From an uncultured Collinsella sp. (GTDB taxonomy: Bacteria; Actinomycetota; Coriobacteriia; Coriobacteriales; Coriobacteriaceae), in the NCBI GenBank assembly GCA_902494375.1, contig CABUTL010000099.1, positions 1 through 5,935 on the forward strand: DNA of 5,935 nt, written 5' to 3'. The position numbers were made by a program, and so were the translations under genes. Positions 1 to 5,935 of the stretch are shown in pieces. The notes beneath the pieces are model-generated. The model was not told the DNA's origin. It searched no databases and saw only the letters and a list, made by a program, of their open reading frames with translations. How positions within the stretch are numbered: position 1 is the stretch's first letter; the number at the start of each line of letters is the position of its first letter.

Positions 1-31
1 CATCGGCGAACGGCGTGTTTTCATACTCCAT
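1..31 (-). CDS. Possible start of a downstream gene, cut by the window edge
   Basis: On the minus strand an ATG at 31-29 opens a frame reading MEYENTPFAD that runs off the window. It lies about 21 nt after the stop codon of the sulfotransferase relic, so it could be the next gene in the same direction. The upstream bases show no convincing Shine-Dalgarno sequence. A second ATG at 24-22, in another frame, has GGAG only one base away, which is too close to be efficient. Ten residues are too few to assign a family, so this is only a candidate start. Confidence 0.25.
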   Translation of the reverse strand, partial: MEYENTPFAD

Positions 32-52
32 TGGTCAAACCCAAGCGCAGCG

Positions 53-556
53 CTACAGCTCGTACTTGTACACGCGGTAGATGTACTTCTCGGCTTCCAT
101 TTCATAGGTGGCGATGGGCAGTCCATAGCGATCGTACTCGGCAAAGGTCTTGGCCATGCCCGATGCCACGAGCATGCTGTTCGAATTGCCGACGCGCTGT
201 GCACTGCTCACATAGCCCGAGAACGGCACCGCGATCTGGTCTTCGAGCTCGTAGGTGCGTACCACCTCGTCCACCGTAAAGATGCGCCCAAACGAATGCG
301 TGCCCTTGTTGTAGTCAGTCACCACCGCGGCGCCCAGCTGGCCCCAGTCGAACTTGGGATAGCTCTCGGCCGCACCAAAGTTGTTGTCGTATAACAGCAC
401 TTGGTAGCGACCGGTCGTTCCCGTGTCAGAACTCGGCAGATAGGTCACGCTGTGCTGGCCCGCGTTGAGCGAAAAATCGCCCTGGGCTTGCAGCAGCTTG
501 TCCTCAAAGCCCGAGCCGGCCCATTGCCACTCCTTTCTATTTCTGGGTCCATCTTC
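53..556 (-). pseudogene. C-terminal remnant of an aryl-sulfate sulfotransferase (ASST)
   Basis: The frame is open from just after a TGA at 559-557 to a TAG at 55-53, about 167 codons. It resembles the C-terminal third of PF05935-type arylsulfotransferases, which move sulfate between phenolic compounds and usually have about 450-600 residues. Family-like stretches, in order, are FEDKLL, FSLNAGQHSVTYLP, VLLYDNNFG, SGYVSSAQRVGNSN, FAEYDRYG and the closing IYRVYKYEL, so the natural C-terminus is intact. Everything upstream is missing: the N-terminal domain and most of the propeller with other active-site residues. The only in-frame start candidate, GTG at 448-446, has no ribosome binding site and lies inside the conserved region. 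The terminator of the preceding gene ends only about 15 nt upstream of the open frame, leaving almost no room for a promoter. I infer a 5' deletion relic. A translated short protein is possible but unlikely to be an active enzyme. Confidence 0.75.
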
Positions 557-572
557 TCACTGTTGGCGGCCG

Positions 573-613
573 AAAATGATCCGTTTTCCTCCGTCCCCGA
601 CGGATCATTTTTT
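573..613 (-). terminator. Bidirectional intrinsic terminator abutting the dehydrogenase stop codon
   Basis: A perfect 12-bp inverted repeat pairs 573-584 (AAAATGATCCGT) with 600-611 (ACGGATCATTTT) around a 15-nt loop. On the minus strand it begins one base after the TAA stop at 614-612 and ends in TTTT. On the plus strand it ends in six T residues (608-613), so it is stronger in that direction. It probably ends transcription of the 3-hydroxyacyl-CoA dehydrogenase gene. No plus-strand gene is seen that would use the other direction. Confidence 0.85.
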
Positions 614-1571
614 AGTACTTGAAGAAGCCCTCGCCCGAGCTTTCGCCCAGCTTGCCTTCGTCGAGCATTTTCTTGAGGACGGATGCCATGGCCTTAAAGT
701 TGTAGGGCATCATCATCTTCTTGAGCAGCGGGCTCACCAGGCCCGGGACCTTCTGATACTGCATAACGATGTTGTACGCCGTCTGGATGCCCACGGTGTC
801 GAATACGCGGAACGGGCCCTTGGGGGCACCGGTACCACGCGTCCATGCGAGGTCGATGCTCTTGGGGTCGCTCACGCCCGAGACGTACAGGTCCAGGCCC
901 GAAAGCAGCCACGGCACCAGCATGGAATTGAGCAGGTAGCCGCTCTTTTCCTTGTTGACGGGCAGGGCAAGCATACGGATATCGTTAGCAAAGTCGACGA
1001 GCTCATCGAAATAGCGCTTGTCGGTTTGGCTCTGGGCCATGACCTCGGTCATGTTGTTCTTCCAGATGGAGTTAGCAAAGTGCAGCGACAGGTACTTCTC
1101 GGGGCGGCCGGTGTACCTGGCAAAGGTGCTCGGCAGCAGCGTCGAAGAGTTGGTGACGATGACGGTCTTTTGTGGGAGAACCGGGGCGAGCTTCTTGTAG
1201 AAGTCGATTTTTGCCTGGGTGTCCTCGGCCATAGACTCGATAACCAGGTCGGCGTCAGCCACTGCCTTGGCAAGATCGAGCTCCAGCTTGAGTGTGGAGT
1301 AGGCACGCTCAACGGCGGCGAGCGCCGCTTCCTTGTCGAAGGGCTGGCCACTATCGGCGATACCGGCGCACCACTCACCCGTGCCGTCCGCCATGCCCTC
1401 GATAGCCGCGATGTACTCCTCGCGCACATGATCGATCTTGGGCTGGGTGCGGCCGATGCTGCCCTCGCTACGCAGCCAAATCGTCACATCGAAGCCACAG
1501 TAGGCAGCCTGAAAGGCAATCTGGCTTCCCAGCACGCCGCCGCCGGCAACGCAAACGGTCTTGTAGCTCAT
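612..1571 (-). CDS. 3-hydroxyacyl-CoA dehydrogenase (NAD-dependent, divergent subfamily)
   Basis: A complete 319-residue cytosolic protein of the 3-hydroxyacyl-CoA/3-hydroxybutyryl-CoA dehydrogenase family, which interconverts (S)-3-hydroxyacyl-CoA and 3-oxoacyl-CoA with NAD(H). The N-terminal Rossmann fold shows GGGVLG at residues 10-15. The acidic IES is at 110-112 and the serine-rich TNSSTLLPS at 140-148. The catalytic His-Glu pair appears as H164 in LHFANSIW and E176 in TEVM. The helical C-terminal domain has the expected Asn, N215 in GYLLNS, and ends in the usual glycine-aromatic tail SGEGFFKY. The chain is about 30 residues longer than typical Hbd/PaaH proteins, and IWKNN replaces the usual Pro-Val segment after the catalytic His, so substrate preference is uncertain. 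The ATG at 1571 is chosen because AGAGAGGA lies 7 nt upstream. In-frame ATGs at 1598 and 1616 have no Shine-Dalgarno sequence and precede the family's normal N-terminus. It is probably transcribed alone, with a terminator on each side. Confidence 0.9.
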   Translation of the reverse strand: MSYKTVCVAGGGVLGSQIAFQAAYCGFDVTIWLRSEGSIGRTQPKIDHVREEYIAAIEGMADGTGEWCAGIADSGQPFDKEAALAAVERAYSTLKLELDLAKAVADADLVIESMAEDTQAKIDFYKKLAPVLPQKTVIVTNSSTLLPSTFARYTGRPEKYLSLHFANSIWKNNMTEVMAQSQTDKRYFDELVDFANDIRMLALPVNKEKSGYLLNSMLVPWLLSGLDLYVSGVSDPKSIDLAWTRGTGAPKGPFRVFDTVGIQTAYNIVMQYQKVPGLVSPLLKKMMMPYNFKAMASVLKKMLDEGKLGESSGEGFFKY

Positions 1572-1578
1572 GGAACGG

Positions 1579-1586
1579 TCCTCTCT
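1579..1586 (-). promoter_or_regulatory. Ribosome binding site of the dehydrogenase gene
   Basis: AGAGAGGA on the minus strand lies 7 nt before the ATG at 1571-1569. It is the only good Shine-Dalgarno match near the three in-frame ATG codons and therefore decides the start, placing the Rossmann strand SYKTVCVAGGG right at the N-terminus as expected. Confidence 0.75.
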
Positions 1587-1646
1587 TACGAATTCCATAG
1601 ATGTGTATTTATTCAACCGTAAGGATGACGCGCGCTGGGGGTGGGT

Positions 1647-1675
1647 TCTATAAACGGATGGTTTTTTGCCGCGAA
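1647..1675 (-). promoter_or_regulatory. Weak promoter candidate B for the dehydrogenase gene
   Basis: On the minus strand TTCGCG (1675-1670) and TATAGA (1652-1647) are separated by exactly 17 bases. The -10 box matches consensus at four of six positions and the -35 box at three of six. It would give a leader of roughly 70 nt. This rests only on resemblance to sigma-70 boxes and competes with candidate A at 1691-1699. Confidence 0.2.
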
Positions 1676-1690
1676 CGGCTACACCTGTTC

Positions 1691-1699
1691 ATTATCTCA
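1691..1699 (-). promoter_or_regulatory. Extended -10 promoter candidate A for the dehydrogenase gene
   Basis: TGAGATAAT on the minus strand fits the extended -10 pattern TGnTATAAT with one mismatch. No good -35 box lies at the right distance, where the sequence is the T-tract of the upstream terminator. Transcription from here would begin near 1684 and give a leader of about 110 nt before the ATG at 1571. Confidence 0.3.
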
Positions 1700-1715
1700 G
1701 GATTCCATGTCCAAC

Positions 1716-1752
1716 AAAAACGGGTGGTAGCCGGTACGGCCACCACCCGTTT
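1716..1752 (-). terminator. Intrinsic terminator of the giant activase fusion gene
   Basis: An 11-bp stem pairs 1742-1752 with 1718-1728 (core ACGGGTGGT / ACCACCCGT). After one mismatch, three further GC pairs (1730-1732 with 1738-1740) close a 5-nt loop. On the minus strand the stem runs into TTTTT (1720-1716), then GTT. It lies 28 nt after the TAG stop at 1783-1781, the standard arrangement for factor-independent termination. Confidence 0.9.
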
Positions 1753-1780
1753 GTCTCATATCTAGCCCATAGCAGGCAAG

Positions 1781-4700
1781 CTACTTCTTAATGCCGCGTC
1801 CCAGGCGCTCAGCGACCGACGCCACAGCACTCTCATCGACCGAGCCGCAGCTCACGCAGCCGTCATGGGCACGCATCTGGCCGGTGACCTCGTCCATCGC
1901 GAGCGGCGCCACCTTCTCGAGCTTAAAGCCCTTACCGGCGCGCATGTTCTCCTTGGCCACGCTGATCATGAGCTTAATACGGTTGAGCTGGTTGACCTCG
2001 GATGCACCGGGGTCGTAGTCCACCGCAACGATGTTGCTCTCGGGATGTTGACGGCGCAGCTCCTTGATCACGGCCTTGCCCACCACGTGGTTGGGCAGGC
2101 ACGCGAAGGGCTGCGTGCAGATAATGTTGGGCGCGCCATGGTCAATCAGGTCGAGCATCTCGGCCGTGAGCAGCCAGCCCTCGCCCATGTTGTTGCACAC
2201 CGAAAGCACCGTGCGGGCCTTGTCGGCCATGGTGCCGATGCGCTCGGGTGCCTCGAAGCGGCGGGACTTTTCGAGCATCTCCTCCACCGGTGTGCGCATC
2301 CAGTCCACGAGCTTGATGAGCGCCTGCATACCAGCGCGCGTGGTAGCAGAGCTTCCCAGCTCGTCCTTCTGCAGCTCGGCGTTGCTCATGGAGTACAGGA
2401 AGAAGTCGAGCAGGCCCGGCACCACGGCCTCGCAGCCCTCGCGCTCGATAACGTCAACCACGTGGTTGTTGGCCGTAGGGTGGAACTTGACCAAGATCTC
2501 GCCGACCACGCCCACGCGCGGCTTGGTGCCCTCGCCCACGAGCGGCATGGTGTCGAACGCGCGGATGGCCTCGCGGCACAGCTTGGTGTAGTTGTGGCGG
2601 TTGAACTTAGGCGCCAGCTTGCGGGCACGCGCCATGTACTCCTCGTAGAGCGCGTTGGCGGCACCGGGCGTGGCCTCGTACGGACGGCAGCGGTAGAGCA
2701 TCTGCATCATCACGTCGCCAAAGAGCACCGCGTAGACTGCCTGCTTAAGCAGCGCCGGCGTAATCTTAAAGCCGGGGTTGTCCTCGCCGAGCGCCACGGC
2801 CGAAAGCGAGATCACTGGGATCTCGGGGTGGCCGCTCTCACGCAGGGCCTTGCGGATGAGTGCGATGTAGTTGGTGGCACGGCAGCCGCCGCCGGTCTGG
2901 CTGATAACCACGGCCGTCTTGGACAGGTCGTACCGGCCGCTCTCGATGGCCTCCATAATCTGGCCCGTTACCAGAATCGACGGGTAGCAAATGTCATTGT
3001 TCACATAGCGCAGACCGGCCTCGACGGCGTCGTGATCGGTCGAGGGCAGAAGCTCCAAGTTGTAGCCGGCACCGCGGAACACCTCTTTGACCAGGTCAAA
3101 GTGGATCGGCGCCATCTGCGGGCACAGGATGGTATAGCCCTCCTCGCGCATCTGCTCGGTAAAGGGAACCTTGGGCCACGCGGTCGATGCGCTCTCACGC
3201 TGCGCCTCAAACGTGTACTTGCGACTCGCGAACGCGGGGGCATCCGTGGAAGGCGCCACCGGCGCGGCGTCGCCCTGCTCGTAGGTCTCGCCCGCGACCG
3301 TGGCCTCTGCCAGGCGCTCGGCCTCCTGGTCCTTAAGCGCGGCCATGAGCGAGCGGATGCGAATGCGCGCGGCGCCCAGGTTGGATACCTCGTCGATCTT
3401 GAGCACGGTGTAGATCTTGCCGCTGGCTTCCAGAATCTCCTGCACCTGGTCGGTGGTCAGAGCGTCCAGACCGCAGCCGAAAGAGTTGAGCTGGATCAGG
3501 TCCAGGTCGTTGCGCATCGTCACAAAACGGGCGACGGCGTACAGGCGGCTGTGGTACATCCACTGGTCGACGACGCGAATCGGACGCTTGGGCTTCACCA
3601 GGTGCACAAGCGAATCCTCGGTAAAGACCGCAAAGCCAAAGCTCGAGATAAGCTCGGGCAGGGCGTGGTTGATCTCGGGGTCGTTGTGGTAAGGACGGCC
3701 GGCGAGTACGATGCCGTGGCCGCCGTGGTCCTCGACCCACTTAAGAGCCTCCTCGCCCATGGTCTGGATATCCTCGTGGAAGCGCGCGTCGGCCTCAAAG
3801 GCAGCGTTGACGGCGGCATCGACCTCGGAGCGCGTGATCTTGGGACCGCGCACGCGACCGCGACCAGCTTGTGCATCGGCCACACGGTCGACGGCGAGCA
3901 CCTGATACAGGCGGCGCTTGAGCTCGGTCTTGTCGTGATAGGGCACAAACGGGTACAGGAACTCGATGTTCTGCTCGCGGATCTCGTCGATGTTGAGTGC
4001 CAACGCCGTGGGGTAGCTCATGACGATGGGGCAGTTATAGCAGTTGCCGGCGGTCGGATCCTCCTTGCGCTCCCAGCGCACGCACGGCATCCAGATAAAG
4101 TCGACATCGCGGTCGATGAGGTTCATCACGTGGCCGTGGCTCATCTTTGCCGGGTAGCACACGCTCTCGGACGGCATGGACTCGATACCCGCCTGGTAGG
4201 TCTTTTTGCTCGACTGGTCGGACAGCTGCACGCTAAAGCCCAGGCGCGTAAAGAACGCGTGCCAGAAGGGGTAGTTCTCGTACATGTTGAGCGCACGGGG
4301 GATGCCGACGGTGCCGCGCGGGGCCTCGTCGGGGCTCAGTACCTCGCGGTTAAAGAGCAGCTCGTTTTTCTTTTTGAAGAGGTTGGGGGCCTCGGTCTTT
4401 TGCTTTTTGTGGCCGGCGCCCTTCTCGCAGCGGTTGCCGGTAATGAAGCGCCTGCCGCCGCCAAAGTCGTTGACGGTAAGCTGGCAGTTGTTAGAGCAAC
4501 GGCCGCAGCGGACATGTTTTTGCGTCACGGTAAGGTGCGCGATGTCCTCGGCCGAAAGGATGGTCGAGGTGCCGTCGGCGCCGGCGCGATCGCGGGCGAG
4601 CAGGGCCGCACCATAGGCGCCCATGCAGCCGGCGATGTCGGGACGCACGGCGTGAACGCCGGTGAGCTGCTCAAACGCGCGCAGCGTGGCATCGGACATA

Positions 4701-5935
4701 AAGGTGCCGCCCTGAACGATCACCTGGCTGCCGATCTCCTTGGGATCGCGCAGCTTAATGACCTTGAACAGGGCATTCTTGATGACGGAATAGGACAGGC
4801 CGGCCGCGATGTCGCCCACCGTGGCGCCTTCCTTTTGCGCCTGCTTGACGCGCGAGTTCATAAAGACCGTGCAGCGGCTGCCCAGGTCGACGGGGGCCTT
4901 AGCATGGATGGCGGCATCGGCGAACGCGCGCACGTCCATGTTCATAGAGACGGCGAAGCTCTCGATAAAGCTACCGCAACCCGACGAGCAGGCCTCGTTG
5001 AGCATGATGTGCTCGATAACGCCGTCCTTGACGCGCAGGCACTTCATGTCTTGGCCGCCAATGTCCAGGATGAACTCGACGCCGGGCAGGAACGCCTTGG
5101 CGCCGCGCAGGTGCGCGACGGTCTCGATCTCGCCGGAGTCGGCCTTGAGGGCCTCGATGAGCAGCGCCTCGCCGTAGCCCGTGGTGGTCACGTGGCCGAT
5201 GGTGCAACCGGCGGGGATGTGGTTGTAGAAATCGGCCATGATAACCTTGGCCGTGCCAAGGATGTCGCCGTTGTTGTTGCCGTACCAGGTGTGCAGCAGC
5301 TGACCGTCCTCGCCCACGAGCGCGGCCTTCATGGTGGTGGAGCCGGCGTCGATGCCGATGAACACGCGGCCGGTGTAGCCTTCGAGTTTGCCCTTGGGGA
5401 CGACTTCCTGGTCGTGACGGGTTTTGAACTCGGCGAAGTCCTCGTCGGTGGCAAAGAGCGGATCCAGGCGCTCGACCTCGGCACCCTGTGTGTCACCCAG
5501 GGCATCGATAGCCTCGATGAGCTGCGGGAACGTGCTGAGCTTGTTGGACTCATGCGCCATGGCGGCGCCGCTCGCCACAAACAGGTGGGCGTTTTGGGGC
5601 ACAATGCGGTGCTCCTCGTCCAGGTTGAGCGTGACGTAGAAGCGATGGCGCAGCTCGGAGAGATACTGCAGCGGGCCGCCCAGGAAGGCGACGTTGCCGC
5701 GGATGGGACGGCCGCACGCCAGGCCCGAGATGGTCTGGGTCACGACAGCCTGGAAGATGGAGGCGGCCACGTCCTCGGGGCGGGCGCCCTCGTTGAGCAG
5801 CGGCTGCACGTCGGTCTTGGCAAAGACGCCGCAGCGACTGGCGATGGGATAGATGGTGGTGGCGTTGGCCGCGAGTTCGTTAAGGCCGCTGGCGTCGGTG
5901 TGCAGCAGAGTGGCCATCTGGTCGATGAACGCGCC
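1781..5935 (-). CDS. Giant activase/2-hydroxyacyl-CoA dehydratase-like fusion (O66634 type), 5' end outside window
   Basis: The visible 1384 residues run into the right edge. The ATG at 5917 is internal: the six codons before it read GAFIDQ, which continues the first activase repeat. Numbering from that Met, domains in order are: end of ASKHA repeat 1 (to ~120, with SRCGVF at 27-32); complete repeat 2 (183-445) with IGIDAGSTTMK, TTTGYGE, DIGGQDMK, NEACSSGCGSF (C310) and SRCTVF (C349), the two positions that hold the intersubunit [4Fe-4S] cluster in HgdC-type activators; a cysteine segment (471-497, CGRCSNNC and NRCEKG); a DUF2229-like region (~535-850) with MPCVRWERKED and NCYNCP; an Ala/Pro linker (~860-899); and an HgdB-like region (~925-1320) with NNDICYPS, TGGGCRATNY and TQPFACLPNH. 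It ends with a CVSC tail. Related activators couple ATP hydrolysis to low-potential electron transfer into a dehydratase; here both halves share one chain. The substrate is unknown in this family. Cytosolic; no signal peptide or membrane segment seen. Confidence 0.92.
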   Translation of the reverse strand, partial: GAFIDQMATLLHTDASGLNELAANATTIYPIASRCGVFAKTDVQPLLNEGARPEDVAASIFQAVVTQTISGLACGRPIRGNVAFLGGPLQYLSELRHRFYVTLNLDEEHRIVPQNAHLFVASGAAMAHESNKLSTFPQLIEAIDALGDTQGAEVERLDPLFATDEDFAEFKTRHDQEVVPKGKLEGYTGRVFIGIDAGSTTMKAALVGEDGQLLHTWYGNNNGDILGTAKVIMADFYNHIPAGCTIGHVTTTGYGEALLIEALKADSGEIETVAHLRGAKAFLPGVEFILDIGGQDMKCLRVKDGVIEHIMLNEACSSGCGSFIESFAVSMNMDVRAFADAAIHAKAPVDLGSRCTVFMNSRVKQAQKEGATVGDIAAGLSYSVIKNALFKVIKLRDPKEIGSQVIVQGGTFMSDATLRAFEQLTGVHAVRPDIAGCMGAYGAALLARDRAGADGTSTILSAEDIAHLTVTQKHVRCGRCSNNCQLTVNDFGGGRRFITGNRCEKGAGHKKQKTEAPNLFKKKNELLFNREVLSPDEAPRGTVGIPRALNMYENYPFWHAFFTRLGFSVQLSDQSSKKTYQAGIESMPSESVCYPAKMSHGHVMNLIDRDVDFIWMPCVRWERKEDPTAGNCYNCPIVMSYPTALALNIDEIREQNIEFLYPFVPYHDKTELKRRLYQVLAVDRVADAQAGRGRVRGPKITRSEVDAAVNAAFEADARFHEDIQTMGEEALKWVEDHGGHGIVLAGRPYHNDPEINHALPELISSFGFAVFTEDSLVHLVKPKRPIRVVDQWMYHSRLYAVARFVTMRNDLDLIQLNSFGCGLDALTTDQVQEILEASGKIYTVLKIDEVSNLGAARIRIRSLMAALKDQEAERLAEATVAGETYEQGDAAPVAPSTDAPAFASRKYTFEAQRESASTAWPKVPFTEQMREEGYTILCPQMAPIHFDLVKEVFRGAGYNLELLPSTDHDAVEAGLRYVNNDICYPSILVTGQIMEAIESGRYDLSKTAVVISQTGGGCRATNYIALIRKALRESGHPEIPVISLSAVALGEDNPGFKITPALLKQAVYAVLFGDVMMQMLYRCRPYEATPGAANALYEEYMARARKLAPKFNRHNYTKLCREAIRAFDTMPLVGEGTKPRVGVVGEILVKFHPTANNHVVDVIEREGCEAVVPGLLDFFLYSMSNAELQKDELGSSATTRAGMQALIKLVDWMRTPVEEMLEKSRRFEAPERIGTMADKARTVLSVCNNMGEGWLLTAEMLDLIDHGAPNIICTQPFACLPNHVVGKAVIKELRRQHPESNIVAVDYDPGASEVNQLNRIKLMISVAKENMRAGKGFKLEKVAPLAMDEVTGQMRAHDGCVSCGSVDESAVASVAERLGRGIKK

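Noticed and set aside
465..1622. A 385-codon plus-strand open frame opposite the dehydrogenase gene.
   Set aside because: Its product is rich in His, Leu, Gly and Arg with no recognisable domain. It mirrors the GC-rich codon pattern of the well-supported minus-strand gene, and the plus-strand terminator at 573-613 lies inside it.
1668..1679. The GCCG/CGGC hairpin next to a T-run on the plus strand, considered as a terminator.
   Set aside because: On the plus strand the T-run precedes the hairpin rather than following it, and on the minus strand the hairpin is followed by A residues.
1648..1692. A 14-codon minus-strand frame (MNRCSRSRQKTIRL) in the dehydrogenase leader, considered as a leader peptide.
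   Set aside because: It has no Shine-Dalgarno sequence, no run of a regulatory amino acid, and no attenuator-like terminator after it.
2386..3948. Several minus-strand frames of 80-135 codons inside the giant gene.
   Set aside because: They are Arg/Ser/Pro-rich out-of-frame readings of the same DNA, without ribosome binding sites or family motifs.
4355..4410. A-rich runs (minus-strand AAAAAG and AAAAAC) in the lysine-rich linker, considered as a frameshift slippery site.
   Set aside because: The zero frame continues through into clear downstream domains. The runs are simply Lys codons in KKKNE and KKQK, and no alternative frame gives a meaningful product.
4284..5177. Plus-strand frames of 110 and 122 codons opposite the activase repeats.
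   Set aside because: They are low-complexity antisense readings of conserved minus-strand domains, with no initiation signals.

Overview
The window is a GC-rich (about 60 percent by eye), densely coded stretch with every supported gene on the minus strand. It probably comes from an anaerobic, gut-type Coriobacteriia such as Collinsella. That placement is an inference from base composition, codon choice and gene content (a giant CoA-enzyme activase fusion, a 3-hydroxyacyl-CoA dehydrogenase and an aryl-sulfate sulfotransferase relic). No marker gene proves it.

Read in the direction of transcription, from right to left, the layout is as follows. From 5935 to 1781 lies one very large gene whose 5' end is outside the window. 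It encodes an O66634-type protein: two ASKHA/BcrAD-BadFG activase repeats, a cysteine-rich segment, a DUF2229-like region and a 2-hydroxyglutaryl-CoA dehydratase (HgdB)-like region in one chain. A strong intrinsic terminator (1716-1752) closes it. A leader of about 145 nt with weak promoter candidates follows. From 1571 to 612 is a complete 319-residue 3-hydroxyacyl-CoA dehydrogenase of a divergent subfamily, with a good ribosome binding site. A 12-bp terminator hairpin (573-611) directly abuts its stop codon. From about 556 to 53 is the C-terminal third of an aryl-sulfate sulfotransferase, apparently a decayed or truncated gene with no usable start. At the left edge a further gene may begin at position 31.

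The two intact genes both concern CoA-thioester chemistry: radical-type dehydration or reduction of 2-hydroxyacyl-CoA-like substrates, and NAD-dependent 3-hydroxyacyl-CoA oxidation. However, each has its own terminator, so the sequence does not show an operon. The most unusual item is the giant fusion protein, whose biochemical function is unknown in its family. No mobile element, CRISPR array, tRNA or rRNA was seen.
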